64,000 nucleotides of DNA from Dreissena polymorpha (taxonomy: Eukaryota > Mollusca > Bivalvia > Myida > Dreissenidae), in assembly GCF_020536995.1 (NCBI RefSeq), contig NC_068369.1:20155421-20219420 (forward strand), in the 5' to 3' direction. Position 1 is the stretch's first letter. Every line of letters starts with the position of its first letter. A program made the position numbers and the translations under genes. Below are positions 1 to 12,597 of the stretch, one piece after another. The notes under the pieces were generated by a model, which worked only from the letters and a program-made list of their open reading frames with translations, ran no database searches and was not told where the DNA came from.

Positions 1-429
1 AAATTGAAGTACACTTAAAGGTACCCGGGGTACAGTTAAGTAGTAAATTAGCCGACGACGACCAGATGAGCAAGACACCACTTTCATCGATCGATGCAAC
101 TCATGCACTCATGAGCGGCCTCCAAAAAAACTTACCACAACGTATGAGACGGTCTTCTGTCTGTCATTATTTATGCAGGGCTATAGATAACAAGCGTATG
201 TGCGTTATTACGCAATTAAAACAACCAAAAAACGTAATTAAATTCACAATCAAGCGTACAAAAACGCAAATATAAATTTAATAGCGTTATTCCCGTAAAA
301 AACCTTGCGTAACGAAACGCAATTCTTACAAACACCGGGCGTATTTTTTTTAACTGGTTATTTCCCGTACAAAAATGTACCGAATAGTTTATATGACGTC
401 CTATGTCCTTTATTATTATATAATAAAGC
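1..429. other. No gene seen
   Basis: Only short AT-rich open frames with no recognisable domain, no start context and no flanking splice sites. I see no RNA gene or clear repeat before the SINE-like element that follows. Confidence 0.5.
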
Positions 430-755
430 GTCGTATCGACGCGATTCGATATTTTGGGAAACTACGAGGATTGCTTATTCATGTATATAGCTAAACAATA
501 CATCCACGCTGAATGTAAGCGTGGATGGTCGAGTGGTTTAGGCGGGAGGCCTTTTACTCCAGGACTCCAGGGGTCAGTGGTTCGAACCCTGTTGAGGGTT
601 ACTTTTCTTCCTTTTTTAATTGTATTCTTGTTGTTTTTTTAATGGAGAATTATAGTTCAAATGTTAAATTTATCAATATAAAGCATTTAAAGCATTTAAT
701 GACAAGCTTCAATGCATGCCAAAATCTGTTGGACGGCCCTTTAAGCGCTATATAG
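430..755 (+). repeat. tRNA-containing SINE-like repeat, copy 1
   Basis: A repeat of about 330-420 bp found five times in the window. It carries a tRNA-like block (about 521-600 here) with an A-box-like GGTCGAGTGG and a B-box-like GGTTCGAACCC, which form an internal RNA polymerase III promoter. The tRNA-like block sits in the middle of the repeat, with conserved sequence on both sides, not at the 5' end as in a simple SINE. The right end carries the conserved 'atgacaagcttca...ggccctttaa' tail. This copy is diverged in its left part. It is not a functional tRNA gene, as no proper anticodon arm or acceptor stem forms. Confidence 0.55.
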
Positions 756-2798
756 ACGAACGTCACACATTATCGATACATAGCGTTACCAACACTTGAA
801 TCTTTTACCGATTTAAATCGATTGTTATCCATAAACCAACTGATATATTTAACATTGTTTTCAGTCAGGATTTTTCGCTTGTTTGAATATAATGTATGAC
901 GTCGTGTTTAATCTTTGATGAAAATCCATGATTTTTTTTTTGGTCAATGATGATTGTATGATTCCATTATTCCATCTGTTCCATTCTTTTGACAAATGTC
1001 ATTTGGTCAATATTTTAACAAGTCCCGTAAAAAGCATAAGTTTAAGGTAAAACGTACATCAACAATAGGCAGAGTCTGTATTTCAGCCATCCACACTCTA
1101 TTGTCGTTTGGACCTTTTATATTTGTTGACGCCCATCTGCAATACGTTATTTATCCCATTTTCAACGCGACATTGACGGTATAACACCTTATGGAATATA
1201 CTAACTGTATTCAACACTGTGGGATATACCTGTCGCGTGCACGGACTATTTTTTACTTTACCACTGAATGATTTTTCATAAGAAATAAAGTCGAGAAAAC
1301 TTTAGCTTAAAAATTATACGACCTTCAACCTTAAAATCTAGTCAGTTGACATAATTTTTCGCCATCCGTATAATGATGAATCAGCTGAAAATGACACACT
1401 TATTGCATCATTTCCCCCCCCCCCCCCCCCCCCAAAAAAAAAAAAATGACGATTTATTATAAACGCGACTTATTTCACATGTACATGTACTGTATATCGA
1501 CATATTTGAATTGTCAATTTTTTACATTTTCCTTATTTTGTGTAATGTGCATTGTTTATAACCCATGCATATACTTTTGACATTAAGGAATGTACAACAA
1601 GCCATACAAATATCGCACAATTCATAAATAATCTGCAATATTTGCTTTCCGATTTAATTAATGTTAGGCATAGAGCTGTGTAAAGTATATGGTAAAAAAA
1701 ACACCACACTGAAATTCGGAACGTTCCATTTTGTACACGGGTATTATCCACTCATTTATTTATTGTGTAATGTAATGTTTTCATTGTATATATGTACATA
1801 TGTATGTATTTATATATTCAATTATTTTCTTGTACAATAAGCGCATTTACCATAGACAAATACAAAATTGTGCAAGTTTAAACATAATTATGTTTGTATG
1901 CAGAAATCTGCAAATGCAACCGAGTATTATTTGATAAACTGCTCCGATTTATTTTATCAGTAGTAATGTACATAGAGTACATGACGTAGCGTGTGACGGA
2001 GAAAAACGTTTATTGAGTTCGTAAACTTATTTGAATATAGTGATAGGATGGCATAAGGGTCTTTATTTAAAATGCTAAAATAATTATTAAAGACCCTAGA
2101 TGCAAAATCGTCAAATGTTGAGTTAAATGGATTATTTGATGGATTTTAAAGGATAATTAAAGGTAAGATACTAATTCGAACGTGGTTTGCTTTTTTTGTA
2201 CTTTTGTCGTTCCCTGTTCTCGGGAAATGATTTTAACATGGACGCCATTGATGCATCGGATCACACACGGCATGCTCATAACATTATATAAAAAACACGT
2301 TCTGCGCTTACTAAAATTCGTCGTCCGAAGTCGGAAAACGTATTGCCCTGTATATTAGGTCAAAAAAAGTGTCAGTCGCTGCAATTGTCTGTTTACTCGT
2401 CGAAATTGTCAAGGTCGTCGACGGTGTACATGTATGTTGACATCGACATCATTTTGTCAGGAGCAATCGCCGCCATATTGGATTTTGATCATTTTCTTTC
2501 GAAAATAAAATAATTTATAGTAAAGTAAAATTTTCCTTTCGCGGTCGTAATGTGTTACAATTCTGATACTGCGTAAAATTGAATTGGGGCATATGGTGAT
2601 ATTTTAACTTATTTTACAGTTTGTGTGTGATTTTTTTAAAGACTATTTTGCGTACCAGAACAAATACATTTATATCACTACGCATGGTTACATTCGTTAG
2701 ATTTTAAGCGCTTTTAAGACTGAGTTAAAATAATTGTTAAGGTTATTAGATCTATTTATGTTAAATGTCACGTTGAAAAAAGATCTAATGGGATAAAT
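756..2798. other. Intergenic, AT-rich; C/A homopolymer tract
   Basis: No gene recognised. The only distinct feature is a run of about 20 C followed by about 13 A (about 1,414-1,446), probably a simple-sequence tract and a likely site of length error in assembly. Confidence 0.5.
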
Positions 2799-2940
2799 AG
2801 AATACTAGGATTAGCGTTGAATACAGAGACGTTTATGTTGCTCGGCTCGAACACCGAAAGCGCTCGCCAAGGCTCGCGCTCCCGGCGTTCTAAGCCTCGC
2901 AACATAAACTTCTCTGTATTCAACGCTAACCTAGTATTCT
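2799..2940. mobile_element. 142-bp palindromic MITE-like element
   Basis: Two arms of about 45 bp are near-perfect inverted repeats: the left begins AGAATACTAGGATTAGCG and the right ends with its near reverse complement. A short GC-rich centre (CTCGCCAAGGCTCGCG) separates them. The structure fits a foldback or MITE-type non-autonomous element. I see no convincing target-site duplication and no coding sequence. Confidence 0.55.
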
Positions 2941-5900
2941 CTATATCATATTCATGTCGATCAGTCACCAATGAGTATGGTCAATGGAAGTGAAATTTCA
3001 TATAAAAATGCTCTATAACTTCAGTCTCTTAATACAGTTAAAAAGTGACCAGAATGCAGTAGTTTATGTTTCATTTTCAAATTTTTCTAGTGGGAGGACC
3101 TCCAAAGCCCCCGATTGCAGGAGGGTGACATCCCCTCCCGCACATATCCTTTTCGCCACTTCGTTTCTCAATAACAATCGTTGATGGCAAAATTTCGCGG
3201 CCCCTTTTCAAAACCCTGGCTACGGGCCTGTTATGCTAAACTAAATTATATAAACTAAATTACGTGTTTCTTTTTAAACAAGGACGTATCCTAATTCTTT
3301 CAGGTACTATTTCGCGTATGTTGTTTGTCAGAACTGTTGATAATCATCTCTATTTTAATAATCCATTTTAAAATAATATCCAAGATCAATTTTGTGTTTA
3401 CTATTTTAAAGACATTCCTACAAAAATAGTTCCACGTAGGCGTGACTTACGAATGATTAAACATAACAGATACGCATGAGGATCGCAAATGTGGGCGGGG
3501 CCAAACTTATGTAACCGGTAAAGGACAAAATAATTTTGAAAATGTGAGGAGATAATAAGTGTTATCGGTCAGGGGTATAATTATTGTTAATTTTTTAAAT
3601 TGGGTCAGTATCCGCAATGTTATTTTGCATGCACTCGTGGAATAATTCAAAACATGATTAACGACATGTCCTTTTTATTTTGCTATTTACCTATAACTAT
3701 ATATTCCGATACTCTAATGTAACTGTATACATTATATATCAAACTATACTAAATGGTAAGCTCAACAGTTATATCACATTTTAAAAAACTGCATCTTGTC
3801 TGTATAAATACTTTTTTTGTTTTAAACCCCACTCGCACAAAACTATCGAGGTTTTGGCCAGCGTTTTCAACCTTTAAGAGACAAGTGGCGGGGTTCTTCA
3901 GATGGGGATTTTGAAGACAACAAGGGCATTATATTTAAGCATATGAGATTATTAACATGCTTATATTTTTCTAAATTATAAAATATTTATCAAATACTTT
4001 GCCACAAATGCTAAATTTTATTACGCTCCAAATTAGTTAAATTCAAATAGATGGTAACAAAAGCAAAGAAGCCTTAAACTTTGTCACTTTTGTTTTCAAA
4101 ATTTGGTCAATTGTGGACCCCCTTAAGTCCTAAAGGTCATTTTGGGAGGCTGAAACATTATCGTAGCACGTCTTATTCCCGGACGACTTAAACATTTGAA
4201 TTGTATTATCAGTTATTTAAATTAAGCAATGTATAGCATGTAACCTTATGTATTGCATACGTCTATTATTTATGAGCTGGTCCATTTAATGAAAAAATGA
4301 GCAATGGCTTTTACTGGAAAATACTTCTGTTTGGGGAATTACATGAATAGTAATTAACGGTTTTCATACGTTTAGAAGGTTTTCCATTTACCAGTTAATT
4401 CCTAGACAAACGCATGAACAAAAAAGACATTAGGTATTAAAACAATTCATATTTAATGCAATATGCCATTTTTACAGGGCATATAAGAAATGCTGGAAGA
4501 TTGTTTAACTTTAAAAATACATATATTAATAATTTCTAAGCCAGTATATTTATTAAACAATATTAATTTTAAAAATCGCAATTTCCTTTTAATTAAAGAC
4601 AGCAAACAATACACATCATTTACTTACTTGTATTTGCAGAAACAAACTCTACACCCTCATGTGTTACTAACAAAATGCCTATCACTATAAAGCATGGTCC
4701 TATACGCTGCATGTCCTTTATGATCATTTGGTTACTAGTCCGTCATTTTCTCCTCTCGTCCCTCTGATGTTCCCCGTATGAAACACATTAAGAGAATCGC
4801 GATCTTTATACACGTTTTCTGACAAAAGTCAAATACCCATGTATTCATGTTAATAATGACTGATAATTATGAATGTTTTGTTTGGAAACTCTGATACTTT
4901 TTCTGTCAATGAATACCATTTATTATTTAAAGAGAAATCACAAAGAACCTTGAACAATTCGATTTTATATAATACCTTGTATGTCGTATTATTGTAAACG
5001 CTTGAACTATATCGATGATAACAATGCCCTCGAAACATGTTCCCCCGAGACCGTCGGGAAGATTTAATGTGACACATGTATGACCCCCCTACCCCCCCCC
5101 CCCCCCCCCCCCCCCCGTTGCCGACGGGACGTGGAATAAAAGAATAATGCAAGAAAGGTCCGCTGCCAACAAGAGAGGACCATCCGAAAAGTGGGTCATT
5201 TAACTCATTCGAGCATTGGCAAAGCCTGACAAAGCACACCTTTTCCTTATGATTTTTTGAATATATAACCCCCACCGATCCAAATGTAAATATGATATCG
5301 AATCCTAAGCAAATAATACAAGTGGGACATCCGCATTACATAGAAACATACACAGTGATGTCAGGATGTTTTTTTAATAGAAACAACATTGACGTTAAAC
5401 TTTAATATATTGTTTGTCGAGTTTTATTGAAGCGTTATTCTCTACATTTGACTAACTTTATTGTTGAGTTAAATAGGACAAGGTCTTTGCCAAACAGATC
5501 ATTTCAGATAGCGCAATGCTGGATGGTATTTAGCTACTTTTGATTAGCTGCAATAATTGTCTTGAGTAATGCATGATTGTATTAAGACTTAAATAGCTTG
5601 ATCTTTCAAATTTCGAGGATATCAACTTCTTGACTATCGGTGACATTATATTTTGCACAAAAATAAACAGCATTTTCAGAAACGAAACTAGTATTGTTAT
5701 ACGTGATTTCTGTATCAGTAAGAAATGTTTTACAGACAAATATTATTTCACTATGAGCATTGAGCTAACACTATTATGCAACTTCGGCTGTAAATGAGTC
5801 GCAAAACAACTGGCATTTGACAGATCCCAACATTTAACATTAAGCAAAAAGCAAAAGTCAATCAGCAACATGAATGTTACATTCGCATGTCATATACTGT

Positions 5901-6189
5901 AATCTTACGACTGTGCTGTTGTATTATCCCTTCTTTATATATAAAATTCAAACGTTTCAGTTTGTCCCACGTGTTATTGTGAATTGTTGTTATAAATAGA
6001 TACGACCCACACACTTTGTTATGCTTTGTTATGTGTACTCACTGCATATTGAACGCATATTGTCAGTCAATATAGACTTAACATTTTTTCCAAAGGCGGA
6101 CATTGGTTCACTCATGATTATTATCATAATTATGATACGGATGATTATCATTGGTTTTTACAAACGGCCATGACGAACTACTTCATTGA
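2941..6189. other. Intergenic; poly-C tract; unclassified repeat traces
   Basis: No gene recognised. About 3,090-3,235 contains the phrase 'aaaccctggctacgggcctg', which recurs in bivalve repeats, so it is probably an old repeat fragment. A run of about 25 C lies at 5,092-5,116; the glycine-rich frame on the other strand comes only from this tract. Confidence 0.45.
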
Positions 6190-6365
6190 GATCTTTAAGC
6201 TACGGGAGAGGCAGCGTCTCAAGACACTCTCGAGTCTTTTCCTGGGTAAAACAGTACCTCTTTTCGGTAAGAAAACTGAACTTTGTTAGATTGGTGATCG
6301 AACCGGTGACCTCCTGAATGCTAGGAGGTCACCATAGTGTCCACTTCACAGCCATGACTTTCAAT
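6190..6365 (-). repeat. Possible tRNA-derived SINE fragment
   Basis: On the minus strand the segment reads GTGAAGTGGACACTATGG followed by GGTTCGATCACC, resembling A- and B-box elements of a tRNA-derived SINE. There is no second copy in the window to define its ends. Confidence 0.3.
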
Positions 6366-7582
6366 GGTTATCTATATTTTAATATTTCATAGGCAGGCAG
6401 CCCATGCATGCATAATGTTAAAGGCCCATGAATGTCCCTCAAACGATAAGCTGCAGCTTAACAGACGCATTGAGGCACTGCCATTGCTTGGCTATATTAG
6501 ACAGCAACGATAGCGGTCTAATACATACATTCATGAGCTCGCATTGATTCGCGGAAAAGTGTTATTGTTTGAGTGGGTGGTTATATATATTTCTATGAAA
6601 ACCATACACAATACATTGCCTCGATAGAAGGACCGACAGAAAGTGTCATGCCAGTGTTTAACGTGACGTCATTCGGCGATCGTATTGCATTGTCCTTGAC
6701 CTATACTTCTGCCGATGATTAATGTTATTTTGAACATAAATCGGATATGATCGCCGTTTTGCGTAATTGATTGATTTACAGCTCGTAACAAATGGGAAAT
6801 GCTTTTGTTACCTATAAAATATTTAACATTTTCTGGAAAGCTTAACAATGGCCCAAACAATTTCCGATTCGACACTACATTTACGTCAATTCAATTCAAT
6901 GTACTAGCGTAATTATATGAGTATGATTTATTTCACTGACGGCCATGGCGACACAGTATTTATTTGATACAAACTGTAGAAAACAACACATATAACAGTC
7001 TTTTGTTAAAAAAGAAGACAACTGTCTTCTCAGATAGATAAATGTGTTTGTGGTTTTCATTAGCTCAACATCTAGTATAAAGATCCAAAGTGCAAATGTA
7101 TTGCCATGTCAAATACTACTTTATAACTGACACGTTCCTGTTTATAGAGAAATAAACGAGTCATATTAGAAAATTTTCCTCACAAATGAACAGCAATGGA
7201 AAACGGTCACTATGTGCTGATTATATATAAACACACAAAAAAAGAAATATTTACGTTGTTAGTTACTTTGATAATAAGTGTAAACGCTTCCATCTATCGC
7301 GCAAGCGAGTGCTACATCGTATCCATGTGTGTGTGTATACAGTAGTAACGGGAAAGGTTTTAAAAAGTTATAACTGATGTATGTTTTCGAAAATATACAA
7401 CAGGACACAGATGTTTGAAAATATATATTTTCGGACACTCGACCACAGGTCCATTTGCCGTATTACAATTTACTTTTTATGTGCAACGGTCAAAATAAAG
7501 CATAAATTAGCATTATTCATAATCACACGATTGATAATGCCTGTTTTCAATGTTTTTTTATTTGGTACTTCTTGTGTTCAAT
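6366..7582. other. Intergenic, no gene seen
   Basis: AT-rich sequence. Small open frames show no recognisable domain and are not flanked by coherent splice sites. Confidence 0.45.
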
Positions 7583-7736
7583 AATTTTAATATACAACGA
7601 TTGGTATTTTTTGTTTTTATTGTTTTTAAAATACAACGATTGGTATTTCTTGCTTTCAATGTTTTTAATATACAACGATTGGTATTTCTTGTTTTTAATG
7701 TTTTAAATATACAACGATTGGTATTTCCTTTTTAAA
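7583..7736. repeat. Short tandem repeat, unit about 46 bp, ~4 copies
   Basis: Four imperfect head-to-tail copies of a unit containing ATACAACGATTGGTATTTC followed by a T-rich stretch (TTGTTTTTAATGTTTT and variants). The open frame across it (repeated IQRLVFLVFNV) is a by-product of the repeat, not a gene. Confidence 0.75.
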
Positions 7737-7990
7737 TGCTTTCACAGTTCAAAACCTAAAGCTACATGTTTTATTGAAGATTTTGCTTTTATAATGCGTG
7801 TAATAGCCATCTAACTGATATAAAAGAGAAATTTTATAAAGAATGAGTTTTATCATGTACACAAAAAAAGGAGTAAATATTTAGATTAATACGGAAATTA
7901 ACAACATTTCCTCAAAAATATTGGTGGTAAATTTACTTGGTAAATAGGTATAGCACGTGTATTAACTTTATGTTTTATAACTAATGAAAT

Positions 7991-9890
7991 GATTTTTGGC
8001 CTGGGGCGTAGCCCTAAGGCCATAGCAATGATACAAATTTCTGAGACAGTCAGAATTGACTGGCTGCCAAAACCCACGAATGAATGAATTCCCAAAAGTC
8101 CGATTTACCACTTGGCGGTAATACATGCGCAATCAAAGAAGTTCTTCGCAGATCTCAATAACCCGCCTTGTAAATACAGAGCATCACTATATAACATGAC
8201 AGTGTCATAAAATGTGTAAAAAATATTATTGAAGCAAAATTGCTAAGCATTGGCTACGTTTTTATTATTGTTTGCATATTCATGCGATAATAAGTTCCTC
8301 ACTTGACGGTCTAGGCCGAAAAGATACGAGTGTCTACGGAGACAGTAAGAAGATTTTTTTTCTGATATATATTTTTTGAAGACATTACATTTTGGTATTT
8401 ATAAATATATTTTAAGATATTGTTATTTTATTTTGTGTTAACGAGACATTCAAGAAAAAAGAAAATGAAAAAAAAAAAACAACATAAAATATTCATGATC
8501 ATTCTCGGATATATTCGAAGTTACCGGATATGATATTTCACTGCGCAGATCGAGCGCGCAAATCGAGCGCGAAAAGTTCTACGTAAGACAACGTACACAA
8601 TCTGTACACCGTTCTTTATCATGGTAAAGGCCCAGTCTCACTATGATGCCGGCGGAGTCCCTTTGCGTAATACGGAATCTACCGGGATGAACCGGGTCTT
8701 TACCGGGATGACCCGGGGCTCCATCGGGGACGAACGGGATGAACCGGGGAAAACCGGGGCTCCACCGGGAAAGTATTAGAATGTTTAATACCTCCGGGAT
8801 GAACCGGGAATCACCGGGAAGAACTGGCAACGACCGGCGCGGCACCGGGAACAACCGGGACGGCACCGGGAACAACCGGGACGGCACCGTAGCTCTACCG
8901 GGGTCCATACAGACGCCGGCAGAGCTACGGCAACGCCCCGGTGAAAGCCGTCAGAGTTCCGGTATAGCTACGGTATATAAGAAAACAGGCGCTCTGCCGA
9001 AACGCCACCGGCATTCACAGGGTCTCCGCCGGGGCATTACCGGCGGCGATCGGGGTAACCCGGGGCGTTGCCATAGCTCTGCCGGGGTCAGATGCCGGTA
9101 TAGACACGGTGAGTGCCGGCGGTGTTACGGTATACCGGGGCTCTGCCGGCTTTCACCGGGGCTCAACCGGGGCACTACCGGCGACAACCTGGGCTATGCC
9201 GGTACACTGCCGGCTTTCACCGGGGCACTACCGGCGACAACCGGGGCTCTGCCGGAACTTCACCGGGATAAACCTTAACCAGTCCGGGTTGACCGGGACT
9301 CTGCCGGGCGGTTGACCGGCTTCAACCGGTGCGGCTACGGGAAATAGTGTGACTGTGTTAAAAAAAATCTACGAATCATCCCGGTCCTCGCCGGTCGACC
9401 GGCGTTAGCCAACCGGGATGGAACAGGGCTCTACCGGCAAAAGTGAGACTTGGGCTTAAGTGGATTTTCTTTTGTATAGATATTACAAAGGAAGTATGAG
9501 TGTTTTCCTGATTTGTTAATTATGTAATACAAAGCTTTTTTAGGCTATTGAAAGTGATTTATTTGACGCCAACAATAACAGTTTTTTGCGGCCATGTTGT
9601 TATTGCATATCTTCACCGCCTATGTAGACGAACCTCTACCAGATCTGTAGAGTTGAACAAAAGATTATCGTTCCCACAACCTGTATCGTGTTGTCCTCCA
9701 CCGTATATGTACACTGTAGTAAATACACAACTATTGTCTTGTCTTACAATCTCTGAGCTTCTGCACTCAACCGCTAGGGTCAATCCGTATAAATTCGGAA
9801 AAAGGGAGAAATTCGGACAAAACATCGTAAATGCATTTTCCGTCACACTAAACCTAGCCCCAGGCCATCTGTGCCTACAGCGCTTTGATT
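7991..9890 (+). repeat. ~1.1-kb interspersed repeat 'R1', copy 1 (interrupted)
   Basis: Starts near GGCCTGGGGCGTAG and ends near GTGCCTACAGCGCTTTG. Two further copies lie at about 38,757-39,776 (minus) and 61,163-62,188 (plus); those two belong to the inverted duplication. Here the repeat is split by an 829-bp element (8,628-9,456); without it the copy is about 1.07 kb. No conserved coding frame or terminal repeat identifies its class. In the segmental duplication, unit 2 has R1 where unit 1 (near 28,470-28,510) has none, so R1 was mobile after that duplication. Confidence 0.7.
8628..9456. mobile_element. 829-bp CCGG-rich inverted-repeat element with TAA duplication
   Basis: Inserted into repeat R1. 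The left end reads AGGCCCAGTCTCACT and the right end is the reverse complement of AGCCCAAGTCTCACT, giving terminal inverted repeats of about 15 bp. TAA lies on both sides (8,625-8,627 and 9,457-9,459), while the other R1 copies have a single GGTAAGTGG at this point. A 3-bp TAA duplication fits the PIF/Harbinger superfamily, so this is probably a non-autonomous member. The interior is dozens of imperfect repeats built on CCGGG and ACCGGNA, far more GC-rich than its surroundings. The 179-residue frame at 8,739-9,278 is a by-product of the repeats. Confidence 0.8.
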
Positions 9891-10659
9891 TATTTCTGTA
9901 CTCAGACTTTCGCATAACTACCAGTTATTGAAAGTGGGTTTCTCTGCTCACCAGTTATGAAAATGGGGGTTATTTTTGGATTTTGATACATGTGTAACGA
10001 GTGCCTGTTGTAAACATCCTGGTGTTCACGTAAGATTAACTATGATGGTTCTTGAGCCCACCTTTCCGTGAAAACTGCTGAGAAAACTTGCATATGACCT
10101 AAACATGCACATACAATGAACCGTGTCAATCGCAAACAATCGGATACTTGCGTATTAAGTATTCACTAACTATTTTATATCGATAATTTATATTAAGGTT
10201 AAATAGACATCACTAGATCATCCTGTGCGTAAGAAAAATGTCAAATGAGTATGAAAAATTTACTTACTTAAAACATAAAACAATCTGCCGTTGGTCGCCA
10301 TTTTGAACACCAATTGGTATTTTTCTCACTTACGCTCCATCAGTTGCTTGCGTAAAATCCACCCCCTGGTAATTAGGCTAAATTCTGCCCTGTTATTATA
10401 GATGAGTGACACCAGAAACAACACGAGTCAAGGTTACTTATTGACATAAAACGCTAACAAAAGTCAATGAAAATACTAACAAGATAGTGTTATGAGGAGC
10501 GTTTTAGCAATTTTATTAGACTTTTAATAGGTTTGGCAGAAATATTAAATACATTTTGACACGACATTGTTTATGCTGCGCATATCGCTCGCATCTGATT
10601 ATTTAAAAACTAAAAAAATACAATGTATGTTTATTTTTAAAGCTCTCGCTTTCTCCATT
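9891..10659. other. Intergenic, no gene seen
   Basis: AT-rich sequence between repeat R1 and the segmental duplication. Nothing recognisable. Confidence 0.4.
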
Positions 10660-11023
10660 TATTTTATTTTATTAATATCAACATGTTCATATATGTTTTT
10701 ATTTTATTATTTTTATTATTATTCATTTATATTTTATTTATTTTATTTGGTGGGGGGGATGCTCAAAGTACGCCGAACAACTGATCTTTTTATTGTGGCA
10801 TGTTAATTCACAGAGTAGAGTGGTGTGCTATCGCCATTTCCTGTCTTTATCAAATCTTTTGAAAGAATCTAACGAAACGGACTTCAATGTCATTACGGTC
10901 AAATCGTGATTTCTAGTTATGTCATGACTGATACAAACTTTATCGTGTGAGAAAAGCACCGCCTGCATTTACATAGGCGTAGGTACAATGAGAGCCGTTT
11001 ATATTTCAATGATGCTTTATTAA

Positions 11024-11247
11024 CCCATGTATGCCTAGTGGACTCTCCCATCCTTCTAAATTGGATCAATTTCTTCCCAAAATTAGAGATGTCTGGTATA
11101 TTTTTTATTTCTATATTTAGAATATTTCTTACAGAAATCCTTTAAGCAAACAACGCAGACCCAGATGAGACGCCGCATCATGCGGCGTCTCATCTAGGTC
11201 TACGCTGTTTGTAAAGGCCTTTTTTCTAGACGCTATGCATACATGGG
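11024..11247 (+). mobile_element. TTAA-flanked hairpin MITE, copy a
   Basis: Terminal inverted repeats begin CCCATGTATGCCTAG and end with the reverse complement. Direct TTAA copies flank it (11,020-11,023 and 11,248-11,251), as in piggyBac-type elements. The core holds a perfect hairpin around GACGCCGCATCATGCGGCGTC. Unit 2 lacks the element at the matching place (near 31,405), so it inserted after the duplication or was lost there. Confidence 0.85.
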
Positions 11248-11449
11248 TTAACACTTGGGGATGCGACTCTGAGCACGAGTTTGTGAGGAAACAAATAGAT
11301 ATTTTGTGAATGTATCCTATAATGGGAAAAGGGGTTAAATCAAGACGACTAATATAGGAAACATTGTATGATTTGAAAAGTCAGACTGTTTTTCTCAATT
11401 AGGTGTATGAATAGGTTTTATCCCAACGCTACGGACCAGGGTTTGTTTT

Positions 11450-11980
11450 AAGTCTCGCTTAAGTAACAGCTCTGTATTCAGTATGTATGTAGGGGTAAGT
11501 CTCGCTTAAGTAACAGCTCTGTATTCAGTATGTAGGGGTAAGTCTCGCTTAAGTAACAGCTCTGTATTCAGTATGTATGTAGGGGTAAGTCTCGCTTAAG
11601 TAACAGCTCTGTATTCAGTATGTAGGGGTAAGTCTCGCTTAAGTAACAGCTCTGTATTCAGTATGTAGGGGTAAGTCTCGCTTAAGTAACAGCTCTGTAT
11701 TCAGTATGTATGTAGGGGTAAGTCTCGCTTAAGTAACAGCTCTGTATTCAGTATGTAGGGGTAAGTCTCGCTTAAGTAACAGCTCTGTATTCAGTATGTA
11801 GGGGTAAGTCTCGCTTAAGTAACAGCTCTGTATTCAGTATATAGGGGGAAGTCTCGCTTAAGTAACAGCTCTGTATTCAGTATGTAGGGGTAAGTCTCGC
11901 TTAAGTAACAGCTCTGTATTCAGTATATAGGGGGAATTCTCGCTTAAGTAACAGCTCTGTATTCAGTATGTAGGGGTAAG
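11450..11980. repeat. Minisatellite of 44/48-bp units, about 12 copies
   Basis: Head-to-tail units of AAGTCTCGCTTAAGTAACAG followed by CTCTGTATTCAGTATGTAGGGGT. Some units carry an extra TGTA, giving 48-bp and 44-bp forms that partly alternate. Unit 2 has only a relic (about 31,605, 'ggctcgctta') interrupted by a SINE-like repeat, so the array expanded only in unit 1. Confidence 0.9.
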
Positions 11981-12597
11981 ACTACTCCAGCAACTGAAAT
12001 TCTGACTAAGATCCTCTCGTATTGTATTTTGGGCAACTGACAACTCGCCTGTATAATACACGACATTACATACAACTTAAACGTTGAAGATATGACATTC
12101 ATCAAAACTGCCATTGAACGGTCAATCAAAGCACAGAGGGCTTAAACCGGCTGCGAAGCTTGAGTGTAATTGCAAATAGGGATACAACACAGCACTAAAT
12201 TATATTTTTTAATAAAACATTATTAATAGTTTATGAATAATATGAACATTGGTGGTTCGGCTCAATGTTTCAGTTCGGTATCAGTCACCACGCCTGCACG
12301 TGTAGAATGAGTCGTATGAGTAGACACAGTTAAGATGAAACTCCACTTTATATTAAAGGGATTTGTTCACAGGTTGGCAAAATAAGAATAAACATATAAT
12401 GGACTAAAACAGAAAGTATACATAATATTCAAACCAACACAAAACACTTGTACCGAAGCAAAAAATATATTAAAAGAACGGTTGATTGGTGGACTATAAT
12501 CACCTAAAATCAGAAAAATAATAAATCTCATGTAAAGCTTTTCATAGAAGAACATTTAAAATACACTTATTTCTAAGATTGTTCGAAGAAACCTACA

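Noticed and set aside
521-600. Functional tRNA gene
   Set aside because: A- and B-box-like motifs are present but no coherent acceptor or anticodon stem forms, and the block recurs inside a dispersed repeat.
4850-5275. 141-codon frame with a glycine run on the minus strand
   Set aside because: The glycine run comes from a 25-C homopolymer; no domain, splice context or conservation was seen.
8739-9278. 179-codon open frame rich in Gly, Arg and Thr
   Set aside because: It lies wholly inside the CCGG-rich repeat body of a transposon; overlapping frames on both strands are equally open and repetitive, so it reflects base composition.
11450-11980. CRISPR-like array of regular repeats
   Set aside because: The units are contiguous tandem repeats without unique spacers, in a eukaryotic genome.
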